From Sipunculus nudus (lineage: Eukaryota > Annelida > Sipuncula > Golfingiida > Sipunculidae), in NCBI GenBank assembly GCA_026874595.1, contig CM049318.1:3967741-4031740 (forward strand): 64,000 bases of DNA. Reading direction: 5' to 3'. A program made the position numbers and the translations under genes. The notes below the pieces were generated by a model. The model searched no databases, was not told where the DNA came from, and saw only the letters and a program-made list of their open reading frames with translations. Positions 57,467 through 58,073 of the stretch are shown here, piece after piece; positions within the stretch are counted from its first letter, which is position 1; every line of letters starts with the position of its first letter.

Positions 57467-58073
57467 GATAGATAGATAGATAATGATCAATAGTATGGCA
57501 AGTATAAATTGTATATACGGGTTTACCAAACTTTAGCTCTGAATCAAGACAATTATTTATTTCTTTTAATTGATATATATGTATTGGCCTTTGTCTCCGA
57601 ATGATACGGACTCGGAGAAGGTGGAATGAACTCAAACTCGGACTCAGATTGGAGTGGCCTTGACTAGGGTGCTGTGGACTCGAGTACATCACTGGTACAA
57701 AGACAATCAAATATTGCAAAAACAAAAAAAAAATAATTTATTGTCACATGACGTTTTTGTAAATCATGACTACAATTATTACTTAAAAATCAAAGCAAAT
57801 GCAAATATCCATATTGGCTGACTTACTTTCCAGATGCCCCCTGTGACTAAGCTGTCTGGAGTTTTGCCGTCCTTTGTTTCCACATATGCCATTCTTCTGA
57901 AGAAGAGCCTGTCGTCAGGGAAGATGCATGTGTTGTCAAGGAGCTGTGTAACATCATCAACATTTGGGTGGGTAACACTCGGTTTCATGTACATAAGTTT
58001 AATGTTGAGATTACCATCAGTCGGAAATATAAACACCAGCGAGACTACGAGTAACCACCTCATGGTCAGTTAC
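1210..58073 (-). CDS. Secreted VWA plus multi-EGF protein, gene span (31 coding exons visible, 3' end beyond window)
   Basis: Gene-level entry; exons are listed separately. Joining the exons gives about 1,346 codons: signal peptide, a ~160-residue N-terminal domain, a VWA domain, a ~100-residue linker, then 23 EGF-like modules. All junction phases agree: 0, 2, 1, 2, 1, 1, 0, 1, then phase 1 throughout the EGF series. That agreement is the main evidence for one transcript. Proteins of this general kind (matrilin, SVEP1 and molluscan matrix proteins) act outside the cell in adhesion, matrix or shell deposition; the role here is inference. I do not recognise a named orthologue. A splice acceptor ten bases before the ATG implies a 5' UTR exon further upstream, not found. 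The stop codon and any transmembrane segment lie beyond base 1. Confidence 0.88.
1333..2302. repeat. Intron with (AT)n at 1757-1798 and (CA)n(GA)n at 2157-2208
   Basis: Two simple-sequence blocks: about 21 AT dinucleotides, then a short CA run passing into GA/GATA. The apparent open frames here are products of these runs. The rest is unremarkable. Confidence 0.9.
2303..2416 (-). CDS. Coding exon 30: EGF-like module 22
   Basis: A 114-bp exon, TCGACAG acceptor and GTGAGT donor. Six cysteines beginning [16 protein letters not shown] fits the O-fucosylation consensus. PAFTGLNC resembles the closing loop of module 10. Confidence 0.92.
2475..2762 (-). mobile_element. tRNA-derived SINE (copy 1)
   Basis: Read on the minus strand it has a pol III A box, TGGTATAGTGGTAGG, at 2755-2741 and a B box, GAGTTCGAATCTC, at 2714-2702, spaced as in a tRNA. 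A non-tRNA body follows and ends near 2500 with a GTCACGTGGCCC and GAATTCTAC tail shared with the copy at 35712-36060. No CCA end or good acceptor stem is present, so it is a SINE, not a tRNA gene. Confidence 0.8.
3130..3246 (-). CDS. Coding exon 29: EGF-like module 21
   Basis: A 117-bp exon, TTATACAG acceptor and GTGAGT donor. Six cysteines beginning [14 protein letters not shown]. The Cys3-Cys4 loop is longer ([10 protein letters not shown]). DAGYTGRKC closes the module. Confidence 0.92.
3247..3778. other. Intron sequence, nothing recognised
   Basis: AT-rich sequence without repeats or coding signal that I can see. Confidence 0.6.
3779..3892 (-). CDS. Coding exon 28: EGF-like module 20 (seven cysteines)
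   Basis: A 114-bp exon, CATACAG acceptor and GTAAGT donor. It begins [25 protein letters not shown] fits the Asx-hydroxylation pattern. The end reads FTGACCETG, with two adjacent cysteines where other modules have one, giving seven in all. Confidence 0.92.
4077..4153. repeat. (AT)n microsatellite
   Basis: Nearly pure AT dinucleotide run of about 75 bases, directly abutting the foldback at 4152. A second AT run lies at 4419-4459, so the foldback sits between two such runs. Confidence 0.97.
4152..4358. repeat. Near-perfect 96-bp inverted repeat (foldback element)
   Basis: Left arm 4152-4247 and right arm 4262-4358 are inverted copies with only about two differences, separated by 14 bases that themselves partly pair. 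The arms run from TAACTCTGAA to GAAGCTAACGG. A further ~60 bases to the right (to about 4418) are not inverted. It may be a MITE-like foldback or a hairpin-mediated duplication. Confidence 0.93.
4599..4613. repeat. Poly-C run
   Basis: Fifteen consecutive C on the plus strand, G on the gene's sense strand. Confidence 0.97.
4614..5596. other. Intron sequence, nothing recognised
   Basis: AT-rich intron without a clear repeat or exon. Confidence 0.55.
5597..5707 (-). CDS. Coding exon 27: EGF-like module 19
   Basis: A 111-bp exon, TTTTCAG acceptor and GTATGT donor. Six cysteines beginning [14 protein letters not shown]; it lacks the O-glucosylation serine. The Cys3-Cys4 loop is ISHVGSYS and the last loop TPGYTGKNC. 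Confidence 0.92.
5708..6050. other. Intron sequence, nothing recognised
   Basis: Short AT-rich intron with T-runs; no feature seen. Confidence 0.6.
6051..6161 (-). CDS. Coding exon 26: EGF-like module 18
   Basis: A 111-bp exon with a TTGGCAG acceptor. Six cysteines beginning [14 protein letters not shown]. The donor, ACAG|GTTGGC, is non-optimal at +3 to +6 but is in the right phase. DAGYTGRFC closes the module. Confidence 0.89.
6335..6497. mobile_element. Short TIR element (pogo/Tigger-like MITE)
   Basis: Left end GAGTGGAACCCCGCC and right end GTGTGGTTCCAATA are imperfect terminal inverted repeats. Inside are inverted GCGACCACCC/AATTACGACCACC motifs, the same as in the TIRs of the larger element at 56282-57426. 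It sits between TA-rich tracts, matching a TA target site. A second partial right end (GGTTCCAATGTATA) appears at 6593-6606. Confidence 0.8.
6498..6730. repeat. (AT)n compound microsatellite
   Basis: Long AT run with interspersed TATACATA blocks, broken near 6595 by a remnant transposon end. Long apparent Tyr-Ile reading frames here are artefacts of the repeat. Confidence 0.95.
6943..7059 (-). CDS. Coding exon 25: EGF-like module 17
   Basis: A 117-bp exon, TTTTTCCAG acceptor and GTGAGT donor. Six cysteines beginning [14 protein letters not shown]. It is the only module whose leader starts with Gln. A 5.2-kb intron with a CR1-like LINE relic separates it from module 16. Confidence 0.92.
7060..7690. 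other. Intron sequence with poly-C/(CA)n at 7596-7620
   Basis: Mostly unremarkable; twelve C followed by a short CA run is the only repeat noted. Confidence 0.6.
7690..11640 (+). mobile_element. CR1-like non-LTR retrotransposon relic
   Basis: A decayed LINE opposite in sense to the host gene. At 8040-8330 broken frames give an ORF1-type block ([24 protein letters not shown]). At 9740-9990 an endonuclease start is open: [11 protein letters not shown], then [15 protein letters not shown] and GYSIVRRDR. Later come GDCN and LLDLVIVN (endonuclease end, about 10140-10330). Reverse transcriptase fragments follow at about 10990-11640: [53 protein letters not shown]. Many stops and frameshifts and a (TA)n near 11300 show that it is dead. 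Outer ends are approximate. Confidence 0.82.
11641..12288. other. Intron sequence, nothing recognised
   Basis: AT-rich, no clear repeat or coding signal. Confidence 0.55.
12289..12402 (-). CDS. Coding exon 24: EGF-like module 16
   Basis: A 114-bp exon, ATTTTCAG acceptor and GTAAGT donor. Six cysteines beginning [15 protein letters not shown]. The Cys3-Cys4 loop is [17 protein letters not shown] shows a Gln-Pro in place of the usual Gly before Tyr. Confidence 0.92.
12403..12806. other. Intron sequence, nothing recognised
   Basis: AT-rich; only short A-runs seen. Confidence 0.6.
12807..12923 (-). CDS. Coding exon 23: EGF-like module 15
   Basis: A 117-bp exon, TGTTCAG acceptor and GTAATT donor. 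Six cysteines beginning [14 protein letters not shown]. The loop after Cys3 is [10 protein letters not shown] and the final loop KTGYTGVNC. Confidence 0.93.
12924..13521. other. Intron sequence, nothing recognised
   Basis: AT-rich; a GT-rich patch near 13190-13230 and nothing else of note. Confidence 0.6.
13522..13635 (-). CDS. Coding exon 22: EGF-like module 14
   Basis: A 114-bp exon, CATACAG acceptor and GTAAGT donor. Six cysteines beginning INYCRPNPC, which lacks the Ser of the O-glucosylation consensus. The Cys3-Cys4 loop is VKLIGGFR and the last loop RPKYTGTTC, close to module 8. Confidence 0.92.
13668..13714. repeat. (AT)n microsatellite
   Basis: About 23 TA dinucleotides in the intron before EGF module 14. 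The remainder of this intron (to 14237) shows no recognisable feature. Confidence 0.96.
14238..14348 (-). CDS. Coding exon 21: EGF-like module 13
   Basis: A 111-bp exon, TTTGTAG acceptor and GTAGTG donor. Six cysteines beginning [19 protein letters not shown] matches the Asx-hydroxylation pattern. DKGYTGRRC closes the module. Its exon length and leader match neighbours, consistent with local tandem duplication. Confidence 0.92.
14349..14718. other. Intron sequence, nothing recognised
   Basis: AT-rich, with imperfect AAT stretches. Confidence 0.6.
14719..14829 (-). CDS. Coding exon 20: EGF-like module 12
   Basis: A 111-bp exon, CTTTCAG acceptor and GTGAGA donor. Six cysteines beginning [14 protein letters not shown] (O-glucosylation consensus). 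The Cys3-Cys4 loop is [17 protein letters not shown] closes the module. Confidence 0.93.
14977..15042. repeat. (AT)n passing into (AAT)n
   Basis: About 20 AT units, then about 8 AAT units, between EGF modules 11 and 12. Confidence 0.95.
15315..15437 (-). CDS. Coding exon 19: EGF-like module 11
   Basis: A 123-bp exon, ATTTCAG acceptor and GTGAGT donor. Six cysteines beginning IDFCSSKPC. With 41 residues it shares the longest size with module 23, owing to an arginine/proline-rich Cys3-Cys4 loop ([11 protein letters not shown]). DGYTGTNC closes it. A 6.3-kb satellite-filled intron precedes it. Confidence 0.92.
15480..16015. repeat. Clustered ATT/AAT trinucleotide repeats
   Basis: Interrupted ATA, ATT, AAT and GTA trinucleotide runs from 15480 to about 15790, with another short ATT run at 15995-16015. 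Confidence 0.9.
16160..17222. repeat. Direct-repeat pair bracketing an unknown element
   Basis: Two related ~80-base segments in the same orientation, at about 16168-16250 and 17112-17195, share ATAGCGTAA, CGATTT and TTTTC-GTATCTCC with a later CCGTGATT/CACCGTAAGG. Between them is a G/C-rich patch (16400-16640) with CCCCTT/AAAGGGGG inverted pieces. No coding signal. It could be one decayed interspersed element; borders are not established. Confidence 0.5.
17223..17993. other. Intron sequence, nothing recognised
   Basis: AT-rich with A-rich stretches around 17280-17460. No gene or named repeat. Confidence 0.55.
17994..18894 (+). mobile_element. Dispersed ~0.9-kb element, copy A
   Basis: Begins GAATACGGGTAGCCGACAAG and ends near a GGAGGATACA; the second copy is at 44996-45885 in the same orientation. 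Internal modules repeat GATATGAGTGATTTTA and GGTGGCGCCACC-like blocks. In both copies a TGTATCCGCC near the start faces a GGCGGATACA-type end, and the 3' end can fold into a hairpin. No protein is encoded. Confidence 0.75.
18895..21602 (+). repeat. ~338-bp satellite array, about 8 copies, ending in GACG repeat
   Basis: Unit starts GGTGGCGCCACCAGTCTGCA and recurs at about 18898, 19240, 19578, 19917, 20257, 20598, 20933 and 21270. Shared landmarks are GGGGCCCCATAGCT, GGTAACAGAGACCTAATTTC and GGTCTCAAAAATAGAG. The array ends in a (GACGGACA)-type run at 21540-21602. Short open frames repeated through it have no protein support. Confidence 0.93.
21619..21650. repeat. Terminal hairpin of the satellite family
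   Basis: TAGCTCAGCT and AGCTGAGCTA form a 10-bp perfect stem, with GACT/AGTC extending it across a 3-base loop and one bulge. The same hairpin recurs inverted at 53454-53482, marking the end of this repeat family. Confidence 0.85.
21715..21828 (-). CDS. Coding exon 18: EGF-like module 10
   Basis: A 114-bp exon, TTTGTAG acceptor and GTAAGT donor. Six cysteines beginning INFCKSRPC, followed by CVNGGRC and a basic Cys3-Cys4 loop (KKQINGYK). TAAFTG replaces the GYTG turn, as in module 22 (PAFTG). It lies only about 65 bases from the end of the large satellite in the next intron. Confidence 0.92.
22117..22236 (-). CDS. Coding exon 17: EGF-like module 9
   Basis: A 120-bp exon, CTTGCAG acceptor and a GTGTTA donor. 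Six cysteines beginning [16 protein letters not shown] fits the O-fucosylation consensus. The Cys3-Cys4 loop is three residues longer than in most modules ([10 protein letters not shown]). Confidence 0.91.
22237..23739. other. Intron sequence, nothing recognised
   Basis: AT-rich intron; no repeat copy or exon found before the satellite begins. Confidence 0.55.
23740..25612 (+). repeat. ~144-bp satellite array, about 12 copies, ending in GACGGATG repeat
   Basis: Unit carries GGCCATATTGGAATTCCGAC, CATAGGTACCAATCATCCCT and GAGTTATCGCGCACGAAAGA. Copies of the CCATATTGG landmark fall at about 23881, 24019, 24163, 24307, 24452, 24598, 24743, 24887, 25019, 25162, 25305 and 25452. It ends in a GGACGGATGGACGG run at 25575-25612, like the 338-bp family. 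Confidence 0.92.
25890..26290 (+). repeat. Interspersed repeat fragment with GACA run and 3' hairpin
   Basis: Ends with a GACAGACAGACAGAC run (about 26222-26244) followed by GTCCCCC and GGGGGAC arms at 26258-26284 that form a strong hairpin. The same general layout (body, purine-rich GACN run, terminal hairpin) is seen in the 338-bp family. Confidence 0.65.
26440..26690. repeat. Dispersed repeat, copy A
   Basis: Shares ordered blocks with 54460-54665: GAGCGAT-A, GACCTTGGTAA, AAATAAATAT-AGGTG, CATATTTCAG and CATATTGGAG. Same orientation in both places. No coding signal. Confidence 0.6.
26806..26919 (-). CDS. Coding exon 16: EGF-like module 8
   Basis: A 114-bp exon, GTTTTCAG acceptor and GTAAGT donor. 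Six cysteines beginning IDYCQSSPC (O-glucosylation consensus). CGNGGTC fits the C-x4-S/T-C O-fucosylation consensus, one of only three modules to do so. The last loop, [10 protein letters not shown], resembles module 14. Confidence 0.93.
26920..27627. other. Intron sequence, nothing recognised
   Basis: AT-rich, with a short (AT)n at about 27093-27110. Confidence 0.6.
27628..27738 (-). CDS. Coding exon 15: EGF-like module 7
   Basis: A 111-bp exon, ATCTACAG acceptor and GTAAGT donor. Six cysteines beginning VDNCQSNPC, one of the few modules with Val in the leader. [10 protein letters not shown] fits the Asx-hydroxylation pattern. GYTGYKC closes the module. Confidence 0.93.
27739..28419. other. 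Intron sequence, nothing recognised
   Basis: AT-rich sequence with no clear feature. Confidence 0.6.
28420..28530 (-). CDS. Coding exon 14: EGF-like module 6
   Basis: A 111-bp exon, TTTTAG acceptor. Six cysteines; CSSGPC fits O-glucosylation and [10 protein letters not shown] fits the Asx-hydroxylation pattern. The donor G|GTTTTA is poor in its +3 to +6 bases but holds phase 1. A 4.8-kb intron with a LINE and a satellite separates it from module 5. Confidence 0.89.
28770..31209 (+). mobile_element. L1-like non-LTR retrotransposon relic, 5'-truncated
   Basis: Broken frames give reverse transcriptase blocks in order: [34 protein letters not shown], then [32 protein letters not shown] with the YADD core at about 29386-29397, and later [17 protein letters not shown] and [13 protein letters not shown]. 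The C-terminal part has CTFCK-type cysteines near 30680. It ends in AATAAAAAAAAC at about 31198-31209, a short poly-A tail. Numerous stops show that it is inactive. Its sense is opposite to the host gene. Confidence 0.85.
31309..31373. repeat. (AT)n microsatellite
   Basis: About 32 AT dinucleotides close to the 3' end of the L1-like relic. A GACGGACGG run at 31618-31640 ends a further repeat fragment just beyond. Confidence 0.96.
31905..32640 (+). repeat. ~53-bp satellite with TGAACGTTCA palindrome, about 14 copies
   Basis: Each unit holds the perfect palindrome TGAACGTTCA, then CAGAATCACCAGTGATCCTG and a CCACCGTGTGGATCAG segment. Copies vary by single bases and small gaps. No reading frame is conserved. 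Confidence 0.94.
32660..32930 (-). mobile_element. tRNA-derived SINE (copy 2, distinct head)
   Basis: On the minus strand an A box (TAGTGAAGTGGTTGGTACGC) lies at about 32911-32892 and a canonical B box, GGGTTCGAATCCC, at 32870-32858. A 3' body follows to about 32660. The tRNA-like head is the best preserved of the three, but the arms do not close into a clean acceptor stem and a non-tRNA body is attached. Confidence 0.78.
33345..33458 (-). CDS. Coding exon 13: EGF-like module 5
   Basis: A 114-bp exon, TTGCCAG acceptor and GTAAGT donor. Six cysteines starting IDNCLSNPC (O-glucosylation consensus). [10 protein letters not shown] matches the C-x-D/N-x4-F/Y-x-C asparagine/aspartate hydroxylation pattern. 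RTGYTGINC is the standard final loop. Confidence 0.93.
33459..33857. other. Intron sequence, nothing recognised
   Basis: AT-rich, no feature seen. The introns at 33969-34195, 34304-34603 and 34721-35064 are also plain. Confidence 0.6.
33858..33968 (-). CDS. Coding exon 12: EGF-like module 4 (seven cysteines)
   Basis: A 111-bp exon, TTTCTTTCAG acceptor and GTGACT donor. It begins [14 protein letters not shown], an O-glucosylation-type CASNPC. Between Cys3 and Cys4 it has an additional cysteine (GNQCTGYLC), making seven. The odd cysteine is free to pair outside the module or with another odd module. Confidence 0.91.
34196..34303 (-). CDS. Coding exon 11: EGF-like module 3 (GC donor)
   Basis: A 108-bp exon, ACTGCAG acceptor. 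Six cysteines starting [13 protein letters not shown]. No GT dinucleotide occurs in the right phase before the in-frame stop; the border reads CAAG|GCAAAT, which fits the minor GC-AG class of introns and keeps phase 1. PSGRTGMDC shows an unusual Arg where other modules have Tyr or Phe. Confidence 0.83.
34604..34720 (-). CDS. Coding exon 10: EGF-like module 2
   Basis: A 117-bp exon with an ATTGCAG acceptor. Six EGF cysteines are present. CNRTPTPC is two residues longer than usual between Cys1 and Cys2 and carries an N-R-T N-glycosylation sequon. The donor, A|GTTAGC, is weak but is the only one that keeps phase 1 before the in-frame TAG two codons later. GGFMG links it by descent to module 1 (GGFIG). 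Confidence 0.85.
35065..35169 (-). CDS. Coding exon 9: EGF-like module 1
   Basis: A 105-bp exon, phase 1 both sides, TTTAG acceptor and GTATGT donor. Six cysteines in EGF spacing. It is the shortest module because the first cysteine comes at the exon start, with no I-D/N-x leader. CSSNPC fits the C-x-S-x-P-C O-glucosylation consensus. GGFIGPNC replaces the usual GYTG turn. Confidence 0.92.
35170..35711. other. Intron sequence, nothing recognised
   Basis: Very AT-rich, no repeat or exon recognised. Confidence 0.6.
35712..36060 (-). mobile_element. tRNA-derived SINE (copy 3, same family as copy 1)
   Basis: On the minus strand an A box, TGGTCTAGGGGTAGAA, at 36050-36035 and a B box, TGAATCCGAATCTC, at 36009-35996. 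The far end shares GAATTCCATTTCAG and GTGACAG (plus-strand spelling) with the copy at 2475-2762, showing one family. Confidence 0.8.
36061..36972. other. Intron sequence with 22-base poly-C at 36759-36780
   Basis: AT-rich intron; the poly-C run is the only clear simple repeat. Confidence 0.7.
36973..37171 (-). CDS. Coding exon 8: linker domain, second part
   Basis: A 199-bp exon, TTTTTACAG acceptor and GTAGGT donor, phase 0 to phase 1. It encodes [18 protein letters not shown], then a tyrosine-rich FKYEVTPG and a [10 protein letters not shown] stretch ending in a proline-rich tail before the EGF series. The cysteine may pair with the one in exon 7. Its shift from phase 0 to phase 1 marks the join between the head of the protein and the exon-shuffled EGF block. 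Confidence 0.85.
37241..37301. repeat. (AT)n microsatellite
   Basis: About 30 AT units between coding exons 7 and 8. The rest of that intron (37302-37872) is unremarkable. Confidence 0.96.
37873..37973 (-). CDS. Coding exon 7: linker domain, first part
   Basis: A 101-bp exon, ATTTCAAG acceptor and GTGAGT donor, phase 1 to phase 0. It encodes a proline-led beta-rich segment, [15 protein letters not shown], then a single cysteine in [15 protein letters not shown]. Alternating hydrophobic residues suggest strands of a small beta sandwich completed by exon 8. I do not recognise a named family. Confidence 0.82.
37995..38095. repeat. (AAT)n/(GATAAT)n microsatellite
   Basis: Interrupted AAT repeats immediately upstream (gene sense) of coding exon 7. 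The stretch 38096-38490 holds nothing further that I recognise. Confidence 0.93.
38491..38613 (-). CDS. Coding exon 6: VWA domain, C-terminal helix
   Basis: A 123-bp exon, ATCTATAG acceptor and GTAGGT donor, phase 1 to phase 1. It continues the VWA domain as [17 protein letters not shown] and then a hydrophobic and helical [13 protein letters not shown] run, the normal end of a VWA fold. It ends in RRTC plus one isoleucine. The cysteines here are candidates to pair with the one before strand 1. It is separated from exon 5 by a 5.4-kb intron holding a LINE and a TIR transposon. Confidence 0.9.
38670..39704. mobile_element. 1,035-bp TIR DNA transposon with CTCGAGAT palindrome arrays
   Basis: The left end, GTGGCTGATTTAGGACACAG, and the right end, CTGTGTCCGAAATCAGCCAC, are ~30-bp terminal inverted repeats with one mismatch and an A-rich continuation. 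TA flanks both ends (38668-38669, 39705-39706), consistent with a Tc1/mariner-type target duplication. Just inside each end lie arrays of ATCTCGAGAT and CGACTTAACAT palindromes (38700-38890, 39577-39668). No transposase is visible, so it is non-autonomous. Confidence 0.85.
39844..41407. other. Intron sequence, no established feature
   Basis: Contains a (minus-strand) 75-codon open frame at 40661-40888 starting [12 protein letters not shown] that I cannot assign and that looks like repeat-derived sequence. A GCGCTCGAGCGC palindrome lies near 40250. No exon with conserved splice borders was found. Confidence 0.5.
41408..41454. repeat. (AT)n microsatellite at LINE 3' end
   Basis: About 23 TA units directly abutting the 3' end of the minus-strand LINE. 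Confidence 0.95.
41460..43630 (-). mobile_element. Non-LTR retrotransposon fragment with intact RT core
   Basis: The minus-strand frame 42825-41956 is open for 289 codons and covers most of the reverse transcriptase: [49 protein letters not shown] and the catalytic YADDIVVFA. Upstream, frames at 43055-42780 ([20 protein letters not shown]), 43233-43009 and about 43570-43208 continue the same protein with frameshifts. Downstream, [12 protein letters not shown] near 41700 is the usual C-terminal end. There is no endonuclease, so it is 5'-truncated. It runs in the same sense as the host gene and lies between two (AT)n tracts (41408-41454, 43632-43662). Confidence 0.9.
43632..43662. repeat. (AT)n microsatellite at LINE 5' border
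   Basis: About 15 TA units immediately beyond the truncated 5' end of the minus-strand LINE. Confidence 0.93.
43875..43982. repeat. 54-bp tandem duplication spanning the exon 5 donor
   Basis: Two copies with a 54-base offset, 43875-43928 and 43929-43982, essentially identical. Each holds a CAATTTATTAGAATTTATTA block and the exon end plus donor GGCAAAA|GTAAGTC. The inner copy is the functional exon border; the outer copy is a duplicate donor at 43919. Confidence 0.93.
43974..44200 (-). CDS. Coding exon 5: VWA domain, second half (MIDAS Thr and Asp)
   Basis: A 227-bp exon, GTGTTTCAG acceptor and GTAAGTC donor, phase 2 to phase 1. It encodes [18 protein letters not shown], giving the MIDAS threonine, then [10 protein letters not shown], giving the MIDAS aspartate, then [11 protein letters not shown], the fifth strand. 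All three MIDAS elements are therefore intact and divalent-cation binding is likely. The last 9 exon bases and the donor lie inside a 54-bp tandem duplication, so a second identical donor sits 54 bases downstream at 43919. Confidence 0.93.
44201..44995. other. Intron sequence, nothing recognised
   Basis: AT-rich with no clear feature. Confidence 0.55.
44996..45885 (+). mobile_element. Dispersed ~0.9-kb element, copy B
   Basis: Same order of blocks as 17994-18894. The start reads GTAGTCG-ACAAG-CGACTAC, a perfect 7-bp hairpin, followed by GTGTATCCGCC. The end has TGTATCCGC and GCGGATACA arms (about 45849-45881) forming a second hairpin. Hairpins at both ends and no coding sequence suggest a non-autonomous element. 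Confidence 0.77.
46158..46389 (-). CDS. Coding exon 4: VWA domain, first half (MIDAS DxSxS)
   Basis: A 232-bp exon, TATTATTAG acceptor and GTAAGC donor, phase 1 to phase 2. It starts [19 protein letters not shown]. The hydrophobic first beta strand runs straight into D-K-S-G-S, the DxSxS metal-ion-dependent adhesion motif of VWA domains. The next helix and second strand read FVKGVVNSF and [11 protein letters not shown], the standard VWA pattern. The cysteine just before the domain is typical and usually pairs with one after it. There is an N-glycosylation sequon at NSS. Confidence 0.93.
46445..46618. repeat. (AAT)n interrupted microsatellite
   Basis: Long run of AAT with TAC, GAT and CAA variants directly upstream (gene sense) of the acceptor of exon 4. 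Confidence 0.93.
46619..47547. other. Intron sequence with 19-base poly-C at 47199-47217
   Basis: Otherwise featureless AT-rich intron. Confidence 0.65.
47548..47690 (-). CDS. Coding exon 3: N-terminal domain, end
   Basis: This 143-bp exon has a TTTTTTACAG acceptor and a GTGAGT donor, phase 2 to phase 1. It encodes [10 protein letters not shown], then [15 protein letters not shown] and a basic [11 protein letters not shown] run. The AQxxxWAKY followed by a GG turn suits the closing helices of the same N-terminal domain. The last codon joins exon 4 to give an Arg-Cys immediately before the VWA domain. No catalytic residues can be assigned, so enzyme activity is not claimed. Confidence 0.83.
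47691..48220. other. Intron sequence, nothing recognised
   Basis: AT-rich intron between exons 2 and 3 with a short (AC)n at about 48016-48032. Confidence 0.6.
48221..48375 (-). CDS. Coding exon 2: N-terminal domain, middle
   Basis: This 155-bp exon lies after a CAG acceptor and before a GTAGGT donor, phase 0 to phase 2. It encodes a mostly helical-looking stretch beginning MDESMYDVT, with a later [14 protein letters not shown] run. The ATG at its left border is an internal methionine, not a start, because exon 1 joins it in frame. Together with GGIWK from exon 1 the pattern (G-G-I-W-x-x-D-E, later D-W-x-x-x-x-x-D-x-x-K-P) recalls a lysozyme/transglycosylase-like domain found ahead of VWA in some lophotrochozoan proteins. 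That resemblance is from memory and is tentative. Confidence 0.82.
48850..52700 (+). repeat. Degenerate array with AAGGTCA-type motifs
   Basis: A recurring module: GTCAAAGGTCAAGGTCAT, A-run, TTTTATTTTCCTCATAACTT, CGTCAATATT-GTC-TATCTTCA, GGCTCATTTTCTTCC and CACTTTGTCAGTATGTCTGT. AAGGTCA-like starts fall near 49121, 49620, 50408, 50602, 51170, 51459 and 52492, so spacing is irregular (about 200-1,000 bases). It fills nearly half of the 9.45-kb first coding intron. Open frames inside are short and not conserved between modules. Confidence 0.75.
52701..53453. other. Intron sequence, nothing recognised
   Basis: AT-rich sequence with no clear feature. Confidence 0.5.
53454..54370 (-). repeat. Inverted copy of the ~338-bp satellite family, 2-3 units
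   Basis: Starts with the hairpin CTCAGCTGACT/AGTCATCTGAG, then GTCCGTCCGTTAGCAGGGC and the reverse complement of the landmarks seen at 18895-21602: AATCGTAACCGTTGGACCTA, AAATTAGGTCCCTGTTACCC and AGACTGATGGCGCCA. The units are more diverged than in the large array. Confidence 0.85.
54460..54665. repeat. Dispersed repeat, copy B
   Basis: Partner of 26440-26690, same orientation and block order. Confidence 0.6.
54900..55810. repeat. Degenerate minisatellite of TTATTACAATATGGGTCGTT
   Basis: A ~20-base motif recurs at least 20 times with variable spacers and variants of the GGGTCGTT/GGGCCATT part. Two longer spacers carry TTTCCCACNTC-CG and GGGTAGGGTATNATTATTAC, suggesting a higher-order unit of about 150 bases in 55390-55740. 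Confidence 0.85.
55811..56281. other. Intron sequence with (AT)n at 56251-56281
   Basis: A 68-codon plus-strand open frame at 56026-56232 has no recognisable relative and no matching frame elsewhere. The AT run borders the pogo-like element. Confidence 0.55.
56282..57426 (-). mobile_element. pogo/Tigger-like DNA transposon relic
   Basis: TIRs CAGTGGAACCCC and GGGGTTCCACTG lie at the two ends, each extended by inverted GACCACC/GGTGGTC blocks for about 75 bases. TA flanks both ends (56280-56281, 57427-57428), and the element is embedded in (AT)n. On the minus strand at about 56730-56642 the peptide [20 protein letters not shown] matches the pattern of the helix-turn-helix DNA-binding region of pogo/CENP-B-type transposases. 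The catalytic part is missing or unreadable. Confidence 0.85.
56639..56740 (-). pseudogene. Residual pogo/CENPB-type helix-turn-helix fragment
   Basis: Within a 115-codon open frame the last ~30 codons read as a helix-turn-helix: [18 protein letters not shown] followed by YTQFEG and stop. Known relatives have A-x-x-F-G/N-V-x-K-T/S-Q-V-x-x-I. The rest of the frame, including a poly-Gly run from a poly-C tract at 56802-56816, is not transposase-like. Confidence 0.7.
57427..57484. repeat. (AT)n then (GATA)n microsatellite
   Basis: About 18 TA units followed by 5 GATA units. Confidence 0.95.
57485..57826. other. Intron 1 start, nothing recognised
   Basis: AT-rich, no feature beyond the exon 1 donor. 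Confidence 0.6.
57827..58073 (-). CDS. Coding exon 1: signal peptide and start of N-terminal domain
   Basis: The ATG is at 58063, reading leftward, and 79 codons end exactly at a GTAAGT donor (phase 0). The first residues, [14 protein letters not shown], form a basic-then-hydrophobic signal peptide, with cleavage likely near residues 17-19. The mature part has one cysteine and acidic patches and ends in GGIWK. The start was chosen because it gives the signal peptide and because TTTCTTTTAG, a good acceptor with a pyrimidine tract, lies ten bases upstream. The exon therefore begins at 58073 inside the 5' UTR. Confidence 0.85.
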
